Shown one piece after another: positions 26,745 through 35,660 of a DNA stretch of 64,000 nucleotides. The stretch lies in NCBI RefSeq assembly GCF_002095395.1, contig NZ_MJEI01000095.1, forward strand, positions 88,215-152,214. The letters run 5' to 3'. Position 1 is the stretch's first letter. Every line of letters begins with the position of its first letter. A program made the translations under genes and the position numbers. The notes under the pieces are model-generated. The model worked only from the letters and a program-made list of their open reading frames with translations, did not search any database and was not told the origin of the DNA. This DNA is from Williamsia sp. 1135 (lineage in GTDB: Bacteria; Actinomycetota; Actinomycetes; Mycobacteriales; Mycobacteriaceae).

Positions 26745-27299
26745 TCACCACTTGAACATGGGCAGCGGCGAGGTGGGGTGTTCGCGGGTGCGCCGGATCG
26801 TCAGGTTGATGAGTCTGCGGTGGAAGCCGTTGTCGGGCAACTCCTTCGAGACCGCCGAATAGCGGCGGCGCGGCACCCCGAAGCGAACGAGGCCGAAGCT
26901 GACGTCCATCGTGTCGGCGCGCCGGAACACCTCGATCGGCGACGCGGGCGGTCCTGCCCTGCGCACCTTGTGATGATCCGAGATCATCTCGGTGACAAGG
27001 GTTCTCAGGTCTCCCCGATCCTGCTCACGCAACCACTGCTGTGCCAAATCCACCGACGGCGGCAAGTAGTCGAAGGTGCCCGCCGACCAGATCCCGAGGT
27101 CGTGGAAGGCGGCCGCGGTCAGGTACTCCTCGGTCGTACTCGGGACGGGACTGTGCGGCGCGCGGAACGAGATCGCGTGCAACTCGTCGCAGAATGCCAG
27201 CACGCGCTGGACGTGATTGCGATAGGGGTCCCAATCGGCGCCGAGTACCTCACGCCACGGCGTCAGACGCCTGTCCACCTCCTCGACGACAGCGCTCAT
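26745..27299 (-). CDS. HD-domain protein
   Basis: A 184-residue protein with an HD-superfamily core: the paired AAAFHDLGIWS (His-Asp metal ligands) in the middle, a preceding conserved helix HVQRVLAFCDELH, and a following MISDHHKVR. HD proteins are metal-dependent phosphohydrolases. The exact substrate cannot be read from sequence. ATG 27299 puts MSAVVEEVDRRLTPWREV at the N-terminus and leaves 13 nt to the upstream acyltransferase gene, so the two are probably co-transcribed. Confidence 0.8.
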   Translation of the reverse strand: MSAVVEEVDRRLTPWREVLGADWDPYRNHVQRVLAFCDELHAISFRAPHSPVPSTTEEYLTAAAFHDLGIWSAGTFDYLPPSVDLAQQWLREQDRGDLRTLVTEMISDHHKVRRAGPPASPIEVFRRADTMDVSFGLVRFGVPRRRYSAVSKELPDNGFHRRLINLTIRRTREHPTSPLPMFKW

Positions 27300-27312
27300 G
27301 CCCGGACCCCGG

Positions 27313-28449
27313 TCAGCCGAAGTAGACGCTGGAGCGGCGACTGAGCATCCGGAACAGGGTCTGCTGGATCTCCTCACGCACATGATCGGTGACGTCGAAG
27401 ACAACCATCGGATCGTCGGCCGCCTGCTCGTCGAAGTGGTCGGTGGCGATCGGCGTCCCGAAATGGATCTGCCACTTCGACGGGAGCGGCACGAGGCCGA
27501 GCGGTCCGAGGAGGGGGAAGGTAGGGGTGACGGGGATGTAGGGCAGTCCGAGCAGGCGCGCGATGGGCTTGAGGTCGTTGAGCATCGGATAGATCTCCTC
27601 TGACCCCACGATCGAGACCGGGATGATCGGGACGCCCGCCCGCAAGGCGGTGGTCACGAAGCCACCACGTCCGAATCGCTGCAGCTTGTAGCGGTCTTTG
27701 TAGAGCTTGCCGATGCCCTTGAACCCTTCGGGCCAGACGGCGGTGAGCTCCCCGCCCCGCAACAGCCGCTGGGCGTCGGCGGTGCAGGCCAGGGTCGACC
27801 CCGTACGTCGGGCGACCTCGCTGATGAATGGCGTGTCGAAGGCCAGGTCTGCGGCGAGCACCCGCAGGTGGCGCCGATTCTGGTGATAGTCGTGTACCGC
27901 GACCGAGGTCATCAGGGCGTCGATCGGGATGGTGCCGGCATGGTTGGCGACGAGCAGCGCGCCGCCCTCAAGCGGGAGATTGTCGATCCCGCTCACATCC
28001 ACGCGGAACCACTTGTCGAACAGCACGCGCATCGCGGGCAGCCAGACCGACTCGGTGAAGTGCGGGTCGAAGCCGAAGTCGTCGACCTCGTAGTCGCCGG
28101 TGACGCGCTGCCGCAGATATCCGGCCGCGCCGGTCAGGGTGTCGGCGAGCGCGTGGCGCACTCCATCGAGATTCAGGAAGGACGACGATGTCTTGGCTGC
28201 CTCGGCGTACCGGCCGGCCTCGATCTGGGCGCGGACGTCGTCGCTGATCAGGGTGACCGCGGCCTGGTCGAAATCATCGGTGTTCGGATGCCCGACCGAA
28301 TTCTGCTGAGCCGCCGCCGATCTCGTCTGGGGTCCATAGCTTTGCGAAGGATGTCTGCGACGCGGCTGACCGTCCGGACCCGGCGAACTCGAATAGAGCT
28401 GGATCACTTTAGCCGTCCGTGCATCGGACGTCTGGTCCCGATTGGGCAC
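27313..28449 (-). CDS. Lysophospholipid acyltransferase family protein (Rv0502-like)
   Basis: A 378-residue protein with PlsC-type motifs. Block I is VANHAGTIPID, and the substrate/ester block reads VWPEGFKGIGK, followed by VPIIPVSIVG. A disordered N-terminal ~100 residues precede the catalytic domain. It likely acylates a phospholipid precursor. GTG 28449 is supported by GGGAGG 9-10 nt upstream. Gene order (after an epimerase, before the HAD region) matches Rv0502 in M. tuberculosis. Confidence 0.87.
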   Translation of the reverse strand: MPNRDQTSDARTAKVIQLYSSSPGPDGQPRRRHPSQSYGPQTRSAAAQQNSVGHPNTDDFDQAAVTLISDDVRAQIEAGRYAEAAKTSSSFLNLDGVRHALADTLTGAAGYLRQRVTGDYEVDDFGFDPHFTESVWLPAMRVLFDKWFRVDVSGIDNLPLEGGALLVANHAGTIPIDALMTSVAVHDYHQNRRHLRVLAADLAFDTPFISEVARRTGSTLACTADAQRLLRGGELTAVWPEGFKGIGKLYKDRYKLQRFGRGGFVTTALRAGVPIIPVSIVGSEEIYPMLNDLKPIARLLGLPYIPVTPTFPLLGPLGLVPLPSKWQIHFGTPIATDHFDEQAADDPMVVFDVTDHVREEIQQTLFRMLSRRSSVYFG

Positions 28450-28585
28450 CGCGCACACCTCCCTCAAGCCGAAGCCTGACTCCCCGCTCGTGATGCTTCT
28501 TGCGCACCCGCATCCTGATTGTCCCCGCCCCGGTGACCTCGCCGCCACTCGGCACCCTCAAAAATAGATCTTGACGGTCATTTTC

Positions 28586-29647
28586 TCACGTCAGTTGTTT
28601 CGCGGCCTGCCTCGTCCACTCCTCCATCCGGCGCCACGCCGCCGGAGAGACCACCGGCGCCAAGGGTTTTCGAGACAAGAAGTCGTCGAACGTCTCCATG
28701 CTCGTGTACCTCGGGCCGAAACCGAGTTCGGTGCGCATCCGCGTGGTGTCGAGTACGCGCCCGAACGTCAGGTAGTCGATCTGATCGAGCTGCATCGTGC
28801 TCACGCGCATTCCGCGATAGACGCCGGCGACCGTGCCCATCATCGACGACGGCACCGGCAACGCGATCCGCCCGGCCCGGCGCACTGCCTGACTCAGTGT
28901 CAGCACCCCGTCGCCCGCGACGTTGAAGATGCCGGACCGGCCGGCGAGCGTCGCGTGTTCGAGCACCGACAGGGCGTCCTCCTCGTGCAGGAACTGCAAC
29001 CGCGGCTCGTGCCCGATGGCGACGGGGATGATCGTCGAGGAGAAATACTTGCTCATCCGGCTCGAGATCTGCGGACCGAGCATTGCGGTCAGACGCAGGA
29101 TGGTGACGGCCATGTCCTGGCGGCGCCGTCCGAGACCGCGCGCATAACCCTCGACGTCGATCAGGTCCCGGGCATATCCACCGGTCGGTTCCCGGCGCGC
29201 GGAGGTGTCCTCCGAGAAGTGCGCGGGATCCGCCGAGCTCGCGCCATAGACCATGCCGGTCGAGCGCATCACGAATCGTTTGACTGTCGGGCTGCGCTGA
29301 CATGCGGCGCACAACTGCATCGTCCCGATGACGTTGAACTCTTTGATCGCGGGCGAATGTCCGACGGTGTCCATCACCGATGTCGCGGCATGGACGACCG
29401 TGTCGACGCCCGCCTGGTCGATCACTTTCGCAATGGTGGGCCTGCGTATGTCGACGCGGAGGAACTCTGCGCGACCGAACCGCCGCAACATGTCTTTCGA
29501 CGGAGCCAACGAATCCACCGCGATCACCCGCTCGACGGCAGGGTTCTGGGCGAGCCTCGTGGTCAGATACCCACCGAGGAACGTCGATGCACCGGTGACC
29601 AGAACCACCCGTGGCGTCTGCTGCACCACGCCCTCACCATCGACCAT
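28586..29647 (-). CDS. NAD-dependent epimerase/dehydratase-like SDR protein (Rv0501/GalE2-like)
   Basis: A 353-residue extended SDR. The nucleotide site is VLVTGASTFLGGYLTTRL; acidic VDIRRPT and VVHAATSV follow. The expected YxxxK catalytic pair is missing: at that place the sequence is GGYARDLIDVEGYARG, where Tyr is present but the Lys position is Leu. M. tuberculosis Rv0501 appears to have the same feature (recalled, not checked). It may therefore bind NAD and a sugar nucleotide without classical epimerisation. Downstream of bS22 and the BldC-like gene, as in M. tuberculosis. Confidence 0.87.
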   Translation of the reverse strand: MVDGEGVVQQTPRVVLVTGASTFLGGYLTTRLAQNPAVERVIAVDSLAPSKDMLRRFGRAEFLRVDIRRPTIAKVIDQAGVDTVVHAATSVMDTVGHSPAIKEFNVIGTMQLCAACQRSPTVKRFVMRSTGMVYGASSADPAHFSEDTSARREPTGGYARDLIDVEGYARGLGRRRQDMAVTILRLTAMLGPQISSRMSKYFSSTIIPVAIGHEPRLQFLHEEDALSVLEHATLAGRSGIFNVAGDGVLTLSQAVRRAGRIALPVPSSMMGTVAGVYRGMRVSTMQLDQIDYLTFGRVLDTTRMRTELGFGPRYTSMETFDDFLSRKPLAPVVSPAAWRRMEEWTRQAAKQLT

Positions 29648-29730
29648 GGCGACCAGCGTACGGACTCGATCCCCGGTTCACCCAGTGAGACGGGGATTAG
29701 GGTTCCACCAATTCAAACCCGCGTCCTGAC

Positions 29731-29760
29731 AAAACAAAACCCGCCGACAAGCGGCGGGTT
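29731..29760 (-). terminator. Intrinsic terminator downstream of bS22
   Basis: On the minus strand AACCCGCCG (paired with CGGCGGGTT across a 5-nt loop) is followed by TTTTGTTTTG. This is a textbook Rho-independent terminator, placed 17 nt after the stop of the small ribosomal gene. Confidence 0.85.
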
Positions 29761-29776
29761 CTGAGAAAAGAAAAAC

Positions 29777-29878
29777 TCACTTACCGAGTTTCCTGCGCTG
29801 CACTCGCGTGCGACGCAGCAACTTGCGGTGCTTCTTCTTCGACATGCGCTTGCGGCGCTTCTTGATCACTGAACCCAT
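29777..29878 (-). CDS. 33-residue AURKAIP1/COX24-domain ribosomal protein bS22
   Basis: A very short gene: the product is 33 residues, reads [19 protein letters not shown] followed by [14 protein letters not shown], and contains about 60% Lys and Arg. This is the actinobacterial small-subunit protein bS22 (Rv0500B in M. tuberculosis), which binds 16S rRNA. It ends at TGA (29777-29779) ahead of the intrinsic terminator. The family, length and position between the BldC-like gene and the epimerase all agree. Confidence 0.93.
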
Positions 29879-30098
29879 CTGGGAACTTCCTCACGATCTG
29901 ACCGGATGGTCCTACAGGTTTTGGCCGTCCACACAGGCTGGCTCACTTACTTCGCGCGCCAGAACACCGGCGAACGGGTCGACTACAAACCTTACCGCCC
30001 GGCGCACCGGTGACGAAATCGCCCGCTCGATCGGCCGACCGCGTGGTGCAGCCGACCTGCCGAACCCGGACAGATTCTGAGTTTGTCAGTCGGGATTT

Positions 30099-30314
30099 CT
30101 ATCCGGCGTCGAAATAGGACGTCTCGAGATAGTCGTGCACTGCCTTGGCGTGCACGCGGAAGGATCGACCCACACGTACCGCGGGCAGTTCTCCGTTGTG
30201 TACCAGGCGGTACACGGTCATCTTCGAGACGCGCATCAGGGATGCGACCTCTGCGACGGTCAGGAACTGAGTTCCACCACCGGCGTTGTCACCTGGCTTA
30301 CTTGCAGATGCCAT
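30099..30314 (-). CDS. BldC/excisionase-family HTH DNA-binding protein
   Basis: A 71-residue MerR-like winged HTH protein: FLTVAEVASLMRVSKMTVYR is the helix-turn-helix, followed by the wing LVHNGELPAVRVGRSFRV. The C-terminal AKAVHDYLETSYFDAG is as in Rv0500A. BldC-type proteins bind DNA co-operatively at direct repeats. ATG 30314 (MASASKPGD) was chosen; a GTG 24 nt upstream is possible. Neighbours (proC, bS22) match M. tuberculosis. Confidence 0.92.
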   Translation of the reverse strand: MASASKPGDNAGGGTQFLTVAEVASLMRVSKMTVYRLVHNGELPAVRVGRSFRVHAKAVHDYLETSYFDAG

Positions 30315-30531
30315 GAAAATTTCATACCTCCGGGGCACGCGTCGCGGCCGCTCGGCTTCCCCTCCGGCGGACTCCAGACACGCACGTGCTCAGCGAAGCT
30401 TAGCGTGGCGGGTGGGGTTAAAGCGACGTGAGTGGGCAACTGATTCGGATTTCTTGCGGAATCAGGCCTTCCCGCCACCCGCCCCACCCGTTTTTGCGCC
30501 GTCCACCGGCAACGACAGGGGTGGCCGAAGC

Positions 30532-31368
30532 CTAGGACGACTCGATCCCCGACAGCACAACTCGCCCGATCGCCTCACTCTTCGCCGCGCTCGCGCGAAC
30601 ACCTTCGGCGACCGCGTGCCGCAGGCCGTGCTTTTCCATCTCCAGAAGCGCTGCGGCGGTCGTCCCGGCGGGCGAGGTGACCGCAGCCCGCAGATCGACC
30701 GGCGACAGTCCCGAGTCGGTCAGCAGAACGCCCGAACCCCGCACCGTCTGCGCCGCCAACTCGGTGGCAAGCGCACGCGTGAGCCCGAGCGAGACCCCGG
30801 CGTCGATCATCGCCTCGGCCACCAGGAACAGGTATGCCGGTCCCGACCCGGAGAGCGCGGTGATCGCATCGATCTGCTTTTCGGGCACGACGACGACCTT
30901 ACCGACGGTCTCGAGCAGCGTGACGACAGTCGCGACGTGTTCCTCGGTCGCATAACGCCCACCGGTGACGCCGCTCATCGCCTCTCCCACGAGCATGGGG
31001 GTGTTCGGCATCACCCGCACCACGGGTGCACCGGCGGGCAGCGCGTTCTCGTATTTGGCGGTGGGGAGTCCACTGACGAGGGTGACTGTCAGGCGCTCGA
31101 CCTCACCGACATCCTCGACGTCGGCGATCACGGCCAGGACCGCATCCACGTCGCCCGGCTTGATGGCCAGTACGACGATGTTCGCGCCCTCGACGGCGTC
31201 GGCGATGTCGGTCACCCGGACGCCGTACTCCTCGGTGAGCTCCTTGCCCCGGCTCGGCGACTTCTCCGCGATCACCAGGTCCTTGGTCGGTTTTCCGGAT
31301 CCGATCAGGCCGGCGAGCAACGCCTCCCCGATGTTTCCACCGCCGATGATGGCGATTCGCTGGGTCAT
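30532..31368 (-). CDS. proC: Pyrroline-5-carboxylate reductase
   Basis: A 278-residue ProC. The N-terminus IAIIGGGNIGEALLAGL is the NADPH-binding site. The signature LSGSGPAYLFLVAEAMIDAG lies near residue 170. It makes proline from pyrroline-5-carboxylate. In the same orientation as the thioesterase upstream and the BldC-like gene downstream. Confidence 0.97.
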   Translation of the reverse strand: MTQRIAIIGGGNIGEALLAGLIGSGKPTKDLVIAEKSPSRGKELTEEYGVRVTDIADAVEGANIVVLAIKPGDVDAVLAVIADVEDVGEVERLTVTLVSGLPTAKYENALPAGAPVVRVMPNTPMLVGEAMSGVTGGRYATEEHVATVVTLLETVGKVVVVPEKQIDAITALSGSGPAYLFLVAEAMIDAGVSLGLTRALATELAAQTVRGSGVLLTDSGLSPVDLRAAVTSPAGTTAAALLEMEKHGLRHAVAEGVRASAAKSEAIGRVVLSGIESS

Positions 31369-31414
31369 GAGTTCACTTTCTCGTTTCTGGAAGGTTCATT
31401 CGCAAGGGGAGGTC

Positions 31415-31467
31415 GTCAGCCCGACGCCGGTATCCCGACGGGTGCTTGTCAGCCCGACGCCGGTATC
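31415..31467. repeat. 20-bp direct repeat at the thioesterase stop
   Basis: GTCAGCCCGACGCCGGTATC occurs at 31415-31434 and again at 31448-31467, 33 bp apart. The second copy includes the stop codon and last codons (IPASG) of the thioesterase gene; the first lies just downstream, so the gene's 3' end looks duplicated. Confidence 0.85.
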
Positions 31468-32321
31468 AACGCGAGCTGCCGGGTTTGCACGATGACGTCG
31501 CCCGCGGAGTCGATGACGAGATGATCTTCTTCGAACCACCCGTGCCCGACCTCGGCACTCGAGGCCTGGATACGTAGCCATCCCGGCGCCGGCAAGCGCC
31601 GCAGATACGTCGTCAGCTGAACGGTCGGCGCCCAGCCGAACAGATGCAGGTTCATCACGACCGGGGCGCTCAGATCGCCGCTCAGGACCGCGAACAGCCC
31701 ATCGGTCACGCCCTCCTTCGGACGAGCCCACATCCGGAACACCGGGTCCGCCTTCTCCCCCTTGATGAAGGCGAGCGAGTCGGGCTCGATGGCCACGTCG
31801 ATCGACGCCGACAGGTGCATGACGTCGCCCATGGGGCTCTGGTCGACCCAGATCACGTCGTCCGGGGGTTCGATCGGCAGCGCGGTCAACGGAGTGGGGG
31901 CGGAGAAGTGACCTTCGGTGTCGAGGGTGCCGATCGTCACTGTCGAGTGGATCAGGTTCCGGCCCTTCTGGTGGACCTCGACGTCCACGAGCGAGACAGT
32001 GCGACCACGCTTGCGGACCCACACCATGAGGGTGATCTCCGCCGGATCGGGGGCACCGAGGTAATTGGTGGAGATCGCCACTGGCGCGAGCCCGGTGGCG
32101 GGCGGTGCGCCCTCGGGGGCTGTGGCGATGAAACCCGCCAACGCCGCCTTCGCGGAGAGCATCTGGGTGGTCCCACCGTGAACCTTCGGCCCGATGGTGA
32201 ACACGGGGTCGATCACAGCGGTGTATTCGATGTGATCCGGACCACTGGGACCGTCGGTCCGCAACGTGTTGAGTTGGTCGAGAGTGGGCGCAGACAACTT
32301 TCCGATGCTCCTGTAAGTCAA
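31449..32321 (-). CDS. Acyl-CoA thioesterase-like protein (double hot-dog; Rv0499-like)
   Basis: A 290-residue protein. The first half has a hot-dog core with GPKVHGGTTQMLSAKAALAGF, and the second half MGDVMHLSASIDVAIEP. This resembles TesB-type acyl-CoA thioesterases. The start is a TTG at 32321 overlapping the upstream stop (TTGA), and no better start is evident. Neighbours match Rv0498-Rv0500 of M. tuberculosis. Substrate unknown. Confidence 0.82.
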   Translation of the reverse strand: MTYRSIGKLSAPTLDQLNTLRTDGPSGPDHIEYTAVIDPVFTIGPKVHGGTTQMLSAKAALAGFIATAPEGAPPATGLAPVAISTNYLGAPDPAEITLMVWVRKRGRTVSLVDVEVHQKGRNLIHSTVTIGTLDTEGHFSAPTPLTALPIEPPDDVIWVDQSPMGDVMHLSASIDVAIEPDSLAFIKGEKADPVFRMWARPKEGVTDGLFAVLSGDLSAPVVMNLHLFGWAPTVQLTTYLRRLPAPGWLRIQASSAEVGHGWFEEDHLVIDSAGDVIVQTRQLALIPASG

Positions 32322-33214
32322 GGCCGCTCTAGGTGTGTACGTGCGAAATCCAGTGAGCGGGAAAGGATTTCGAGTCTTTCAGCTTTGGTGTTGACCGCGC
32401 TGCTGCTGACTTCCAGCACGGCCGAACCAGAGAAACCGCTATCGGCAAGACGGTTACACACTTGCACACACGGCTGCGACCCATCACCCGGGACCAGATG
32501 TTCGTCGACGGCCGCCCCCGACCCGTCCGTGAGGTGCAGGTGGCGCAGACCGGTGCCCATCCGGTCGAGCATCGCGAGGACGTCGACGCCCGACGTCGCG
32601 GCGTGTGAGATGTCGAGGGTGTAGTGCGCATAACCGTCGTCGGTGGGGTCGAAGGAGGTCGCGTACGCCGACACCGACGAACCCGGGCCCCCGCGCCTGC
32701 GCATCCGGTCGGCAGCGCCCTCGTACTTCCCGAAGAACCGATCGGTGCGGATAGGGAACATGTTCTCCACGGCCACCGCGACGTCGGAGTCCTCTTCCAG
32801 GGTCGCGACGAGCACAGAGAACTCACGCGCGTACCTGCGCTGCCACCGAAACGGCGGATGTACGACCACCGTGTCCGCGCCCAGGTCCTCGGCAGCGGTC
32901 ACCGCCCGCGCCAGTTTCGCGATGGGGTCGCGGCCCCATATCCCCTGCGAGATCAGCAGACACGGCGCATGCACCGACAGCACAGGAAGGTGATAGCGGT
33001 CAGACAGCATCGCGACCCGATCGATGTCCTGGCTGACCGGCTCCGCCCACACCATCAGTTCGATGCCGTCATAGCCGAGTTCGTTGGCGTACTGAAAGGC
33101 CGCCTCGGTGTTCTGCGGGTAAACCGACGCCGTCGACAACCCGACGGCGATCTCACCACGAAGCGACTGATCCTGCGAAGCCGCCGCGGGGTCGTCCCGA
33201 CCCTGTTCCGACAC
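32318..33214 (-). CDS. Sugar phosphate isomerase/epimerase family TIM-barrel protein
   Basis: A 298-residue xylose-isomerase-like TIM barrel (AP endonuclease 2 superfamily). IAVGLSTASVYPQNTEAAF opens the barrel, and metal-ligand-type motifs VLSVHAPCLL, VVVHPPFRWQ, AVENMFP, YTLDISHAA and LRHLHLTDGSG are spaced as expected. The substrate is unknown. The GTG start at 33214 follows GAGGAG with a short spacer, 7 nt after the Pro-rich membrane gene. Equivalent to Rv0498. Confidence 0.88.
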   Translation of the reverse strand: MSEQGRDDPAAASQDQSLRGEIAVGLSTASVYPQNTEAAFQYANELGYDGIELMVWAEPVSQDIDRVAMLSDRYHLPVLSVHAPCLLISQGIWGRDPIAKLARAVTAAEDLGADTVVVHPPFRWQRRYAREFSVLVATLEEDSDVAVAVENMFPIRTDRFFGKYEGAADRMRRRGGPGSSVSAYATSFDPTDDGYAHYTLDISHAATSGVDVLAMLDRMGTGLRHLHLTDGSGAAVDEHLVPGDGSQPCVQVCNRLADSGFSGSAVLEVSSSAVNTKAERLEILSRSLDFARTHLERP

Positions 33215-33221
33215 CGACTCC

Positions 33222-34658
33222 TCAGTCTCCGGCGACGAGCAACAGCACCAACGGACCAATCGTCACGAGCAAGCCGACACCCAATGCCAGCAGGGTGCTG
33301 ATCAGATCCTGGCTGCGCCGCACGACGTGCACCAGGGTGACCAACCCGAAGATCACCGCGACCGCGAGTATGAGTGCGAAATACACATTCCAGCGCCACA
33401 ATTCGGTGAAGCCCCAGAAGAGCGCGACGCCGACGGCCAACCCGGCCAGCACCTGACCGATGAGCAACAGCCACTGGACCGACGGCGACTTGTCCGTGGA
33501 CTCCGCGGGAGCCGCCTCATCGTGGGCGCGGTCACCGGCGGGCGGGTGCTCCTGTGCCGCGGCCGATCCGGTCAGCCGGGTCCGCACAGCATCGGCACCC
33601 GAGTTCGCGTCGTCGCCCGGCGTCTCTACTGACGACGGCTCTCCGGCCGGGGTCTCGACGGCCGGGGTTGCGCTCGCAAACGCCCCGAATCCACGGGTAT
33701 CCGCCTGGGCGGGTGCAGCATTCGACTCATCGGAGCTCGCACGCTTCGTGGTGTCGACGCGGGACGACGCGTCGTCGTCGACGTCGAAACGCAGGTATCG
33801 GCCGGTATCGGCCGGCGCAGCCCCGGGCGCAGGCGACTGAGCCGGTGTGGCGGACTCGGCGGGCACAGGCGGAGGCGGACCGTCCGTGGCGAAGGCCGGA
33901 GGGTACGGCGGCGGTGTCGCGGTGACCGTCGGTATGAGCTGCGTCACTTCATGATCGGTATCGTCCGCTTGGTCCCGAGAGGTCCTCGGCGATGCAGGTG
34001 CGGACGGCGTGGCCGCGGCCGCCTTCTTGCGTCCGAATCCCAGGATGCCGCGTTTCTTCTTCGGCTCACCGGTCGGTGACGGGGTCGCGTCGACGTCCTC
34101 GAAATTGCGGTATGCCTCGAACTCGCGGTCCCGCTCGGCGGCGCTGAGAACCCGATGATCATCCTGACGATCGCGGTTCGGGTCCTCGTCGTCGACCTGC
34201 GAGTACGCCTGCACCGAGGAGATGACGCCGGTGGTCTCGGAGTCCGAATGCTGATCGGACGTATCGGCGACAGACGGCCCCGTCGCCTGGGGTTCGGCCT
34301 TTTCCGGTTCCGGGTCGGACGGGGCCTCCTCCTGCTCCGCCGAGTCAGCTGACACCGCGGGGGCGGGCTTCGTCTCGGCGACGTCGGCCTCGGGCGCCGA
34401 CGATCCGGCACGCTCGGAGACGTCAGCAGAATTGAAGTCGCGGGTGGGCGGCGGTGTCGTGGGCTCGGCGATACGCGGGATCTCGCCGGTCAGCTCGGCG
34501 ACGGAGATGCCGTCCTTACCACCGCGATGGCGGCGGCCGGTGGCTGCCGGTGAGTTGGCCGCTGCCTCGGCGACGTCCGTCGCACCGGCCTCTTTGGCGC
34601 GCGCCAGCAACTCGGCAACCGAGATGGGACGTGAATCGGGATCCGATCCTCTGGCCAT
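33222..34658 (-). CDS. Long-tailed membrane protein, Rv0497-like
   Basis: A 478-residue protein. Most of it is a cytoplasmic disordered region rich in A, P, T, D and E. Only the last ~100 residues are hydrophobic, with about four helices starting SVQWLLLIGQVLAGLAVGVA. Two short related motifs, ISVAELLARAKEAG (12-25) and ISVAELTGEIPRI (51-63), occur near the N-terminus. Its place between ppx and the isomerase corresponds to Rv0497. Function unknown; possibly envelope-related. Confidence 0.8.
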   Translation of the reverse strand: MARGSDPDSRPISVAELLARAKEAGATDVAEAAANSPAATGRRHRGGKDGISVAELTGEIPRIAEPTTPPPTRDFNSADVSERAGSSAPEADVAETKPAPAVSADSAEQEEAPSDPEPEKAEPQATGPSVADTSDQHSDSETTGVISSVQAYSQVDDEDPNRDRQDDHRVLSAAERDREFEAYRNFEDVDATPSPTGEPKKKRGILGFGRKKAAAATPSAPASPRTSRDQADDTDHEVTQLIPTVTATPPPYPPAFATDGPPPPVPAESATPAQSPAPGAAPADTGRYLRFDVDDDASSRVDTTKRASSDESNAAPAQADTRGFGAFASATPAVETPAGEPSSVETPGDDANSGADAVRTRLTGSAAAQEHPPAGDRAHDEAAPAESTDKSPSVQWLLLIGQVLAGLAVGVALFWGFTELWRWNVYFALILAVAVIFGLVTLVHVVRRSQDLISTLLALGVGLLVTIGPLVLLLVAGD

Positions 34659-34675
34659 GAGTTAGTTCACCATCC

Positions 34676-35632
34676 TTAGCGTTCGCCCGCCGGCAACTCG
34701 GTGTCGCTGGACTCCAGATCCAGTCTGCGCAGAATGACACCTTCGCGTAGGGCCCATGGGCATATCTCCAAAGTATCGATCGACAGCGCGCGCATGCTCG
34801 CCTCCGCGACGAGTGCGCCCGCCACCAGCTGTCCTGCGCGGTCCACACTCACCCCCTCCAGTTCGGCTCGATCCGCTGCAGTCATCCGGGAGATGAACGC
34901 GATCAACTGTCTCAAACCACTGATGGTCAGTGTCCTCTTGACTCGGGGTCCTGCGCTGGAAGGGGCCGCACCGGTGAGTCGCGCCAGCGAGCGGAACGTT
35001 TTGGACGTGCCCACCGCCAGGTCCGGGGAGCCCGCTGCGATGAGTTCTTTGGCGCCCGCCGCGAGCTCGGCATCGAGCCAGTCACGCAACACCGCAACGC
35101 GCCGCCGGCCAGGGGGGTCCTCCATGAGCCACTCCCTGGTGAGCCTGCCCGCTCCCAGCGGCAGCGACAGCGCGACGTCCGGTTCCTCGTCGACCCCATT
35201 CGACAGCTCCAGCGAGCCGCCACCGATGTCGAGGGCGACAATCCGGCCAGAACCCCACCCGTACCAGCGGCGCACCGCCAGCGAGGTCAGGCGGGCCTCG
35301 TCGACACCCGAGAGCACCACGACCCGCACCCCGGTCGCCTCGGCGACGCGTTCGAGCACCTCGTCGCAGTTCGCCGCGTCGCGTACCGCCGAGGTGGCGA
35401 ACGCCATGACCTGCTTGCAACCCGAGGTGTAGGCGATTTTCGTGAACTCGTCGACCGAGTCGATCAACCCATCGGCACCGCGCTGCGAGAGCCGGCCATC
35501 GGCATCGATCTGCTCGGCCAGCCGCAGTGTCGACTTCGTCGAACTCATCGGGGTCGGGTGACCGCCCCGGTGGGCATCGACAACCAACAGGTGGACTGTG
35601 TTACTGCCGACATCAAGCACTCCTAAACGCAC
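34676..35632 (-). CDS. Ppx/GppA-family exopolyphosphatase / pppGpp phosphohydrolase
   Basis: A 318-residue ASKHA phosphatase. [19 protein letters not shown] is the first phosphate loop and [13 protein letters not shown] the second. [17 protein letters not shown] matches the family. It hydrolyses polyphosphate or pppGpp. GTG start at 35632. Downstream is the Pro-rich membrane gene; divergent from the Cys-rich protein. In M. tuberculosis the equivalent is Ppx1 (Rv0496). Confidence 0.9.
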   Translation of the reverse strand: MRLGVLDVGSNTVHLLVVDAHRGGHPTPMSSTKSTLRLAEQIDADGRLSQRGADGLIDSVDEFTKIAYTSGCKQVMAFATSAVRDAANCDEVLERVAEATGVRVVVLSGVDEARLTSLAVRRWYGWGSGRIVALDIGGGSLELSNGVDEEPDVALSLPLGAGRLTREWLMEDPPGRRRVAVLRDWLDAELAAGAKELIAAGSPDLAVGTSKTFRSLARLTGAAPSSAGPRVKRTLTISGLRQLIAFISRMTAADRAELEGVSVDRAGQLVAGALVAEASMRALSIDTLEICPWALREGVILRRLDLESSDTELPAGER

Positions 35633-35660
35633 GGGTTACAACTTAGTGCGTCTACCGTTG

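Noticed and set aside
29879..30098. Possible additional small gene between bS22 and the BldC-like gene
   Set aside because: No frame with a start, RBS and recognisable product was seen; the region is probably a leader of bS22.
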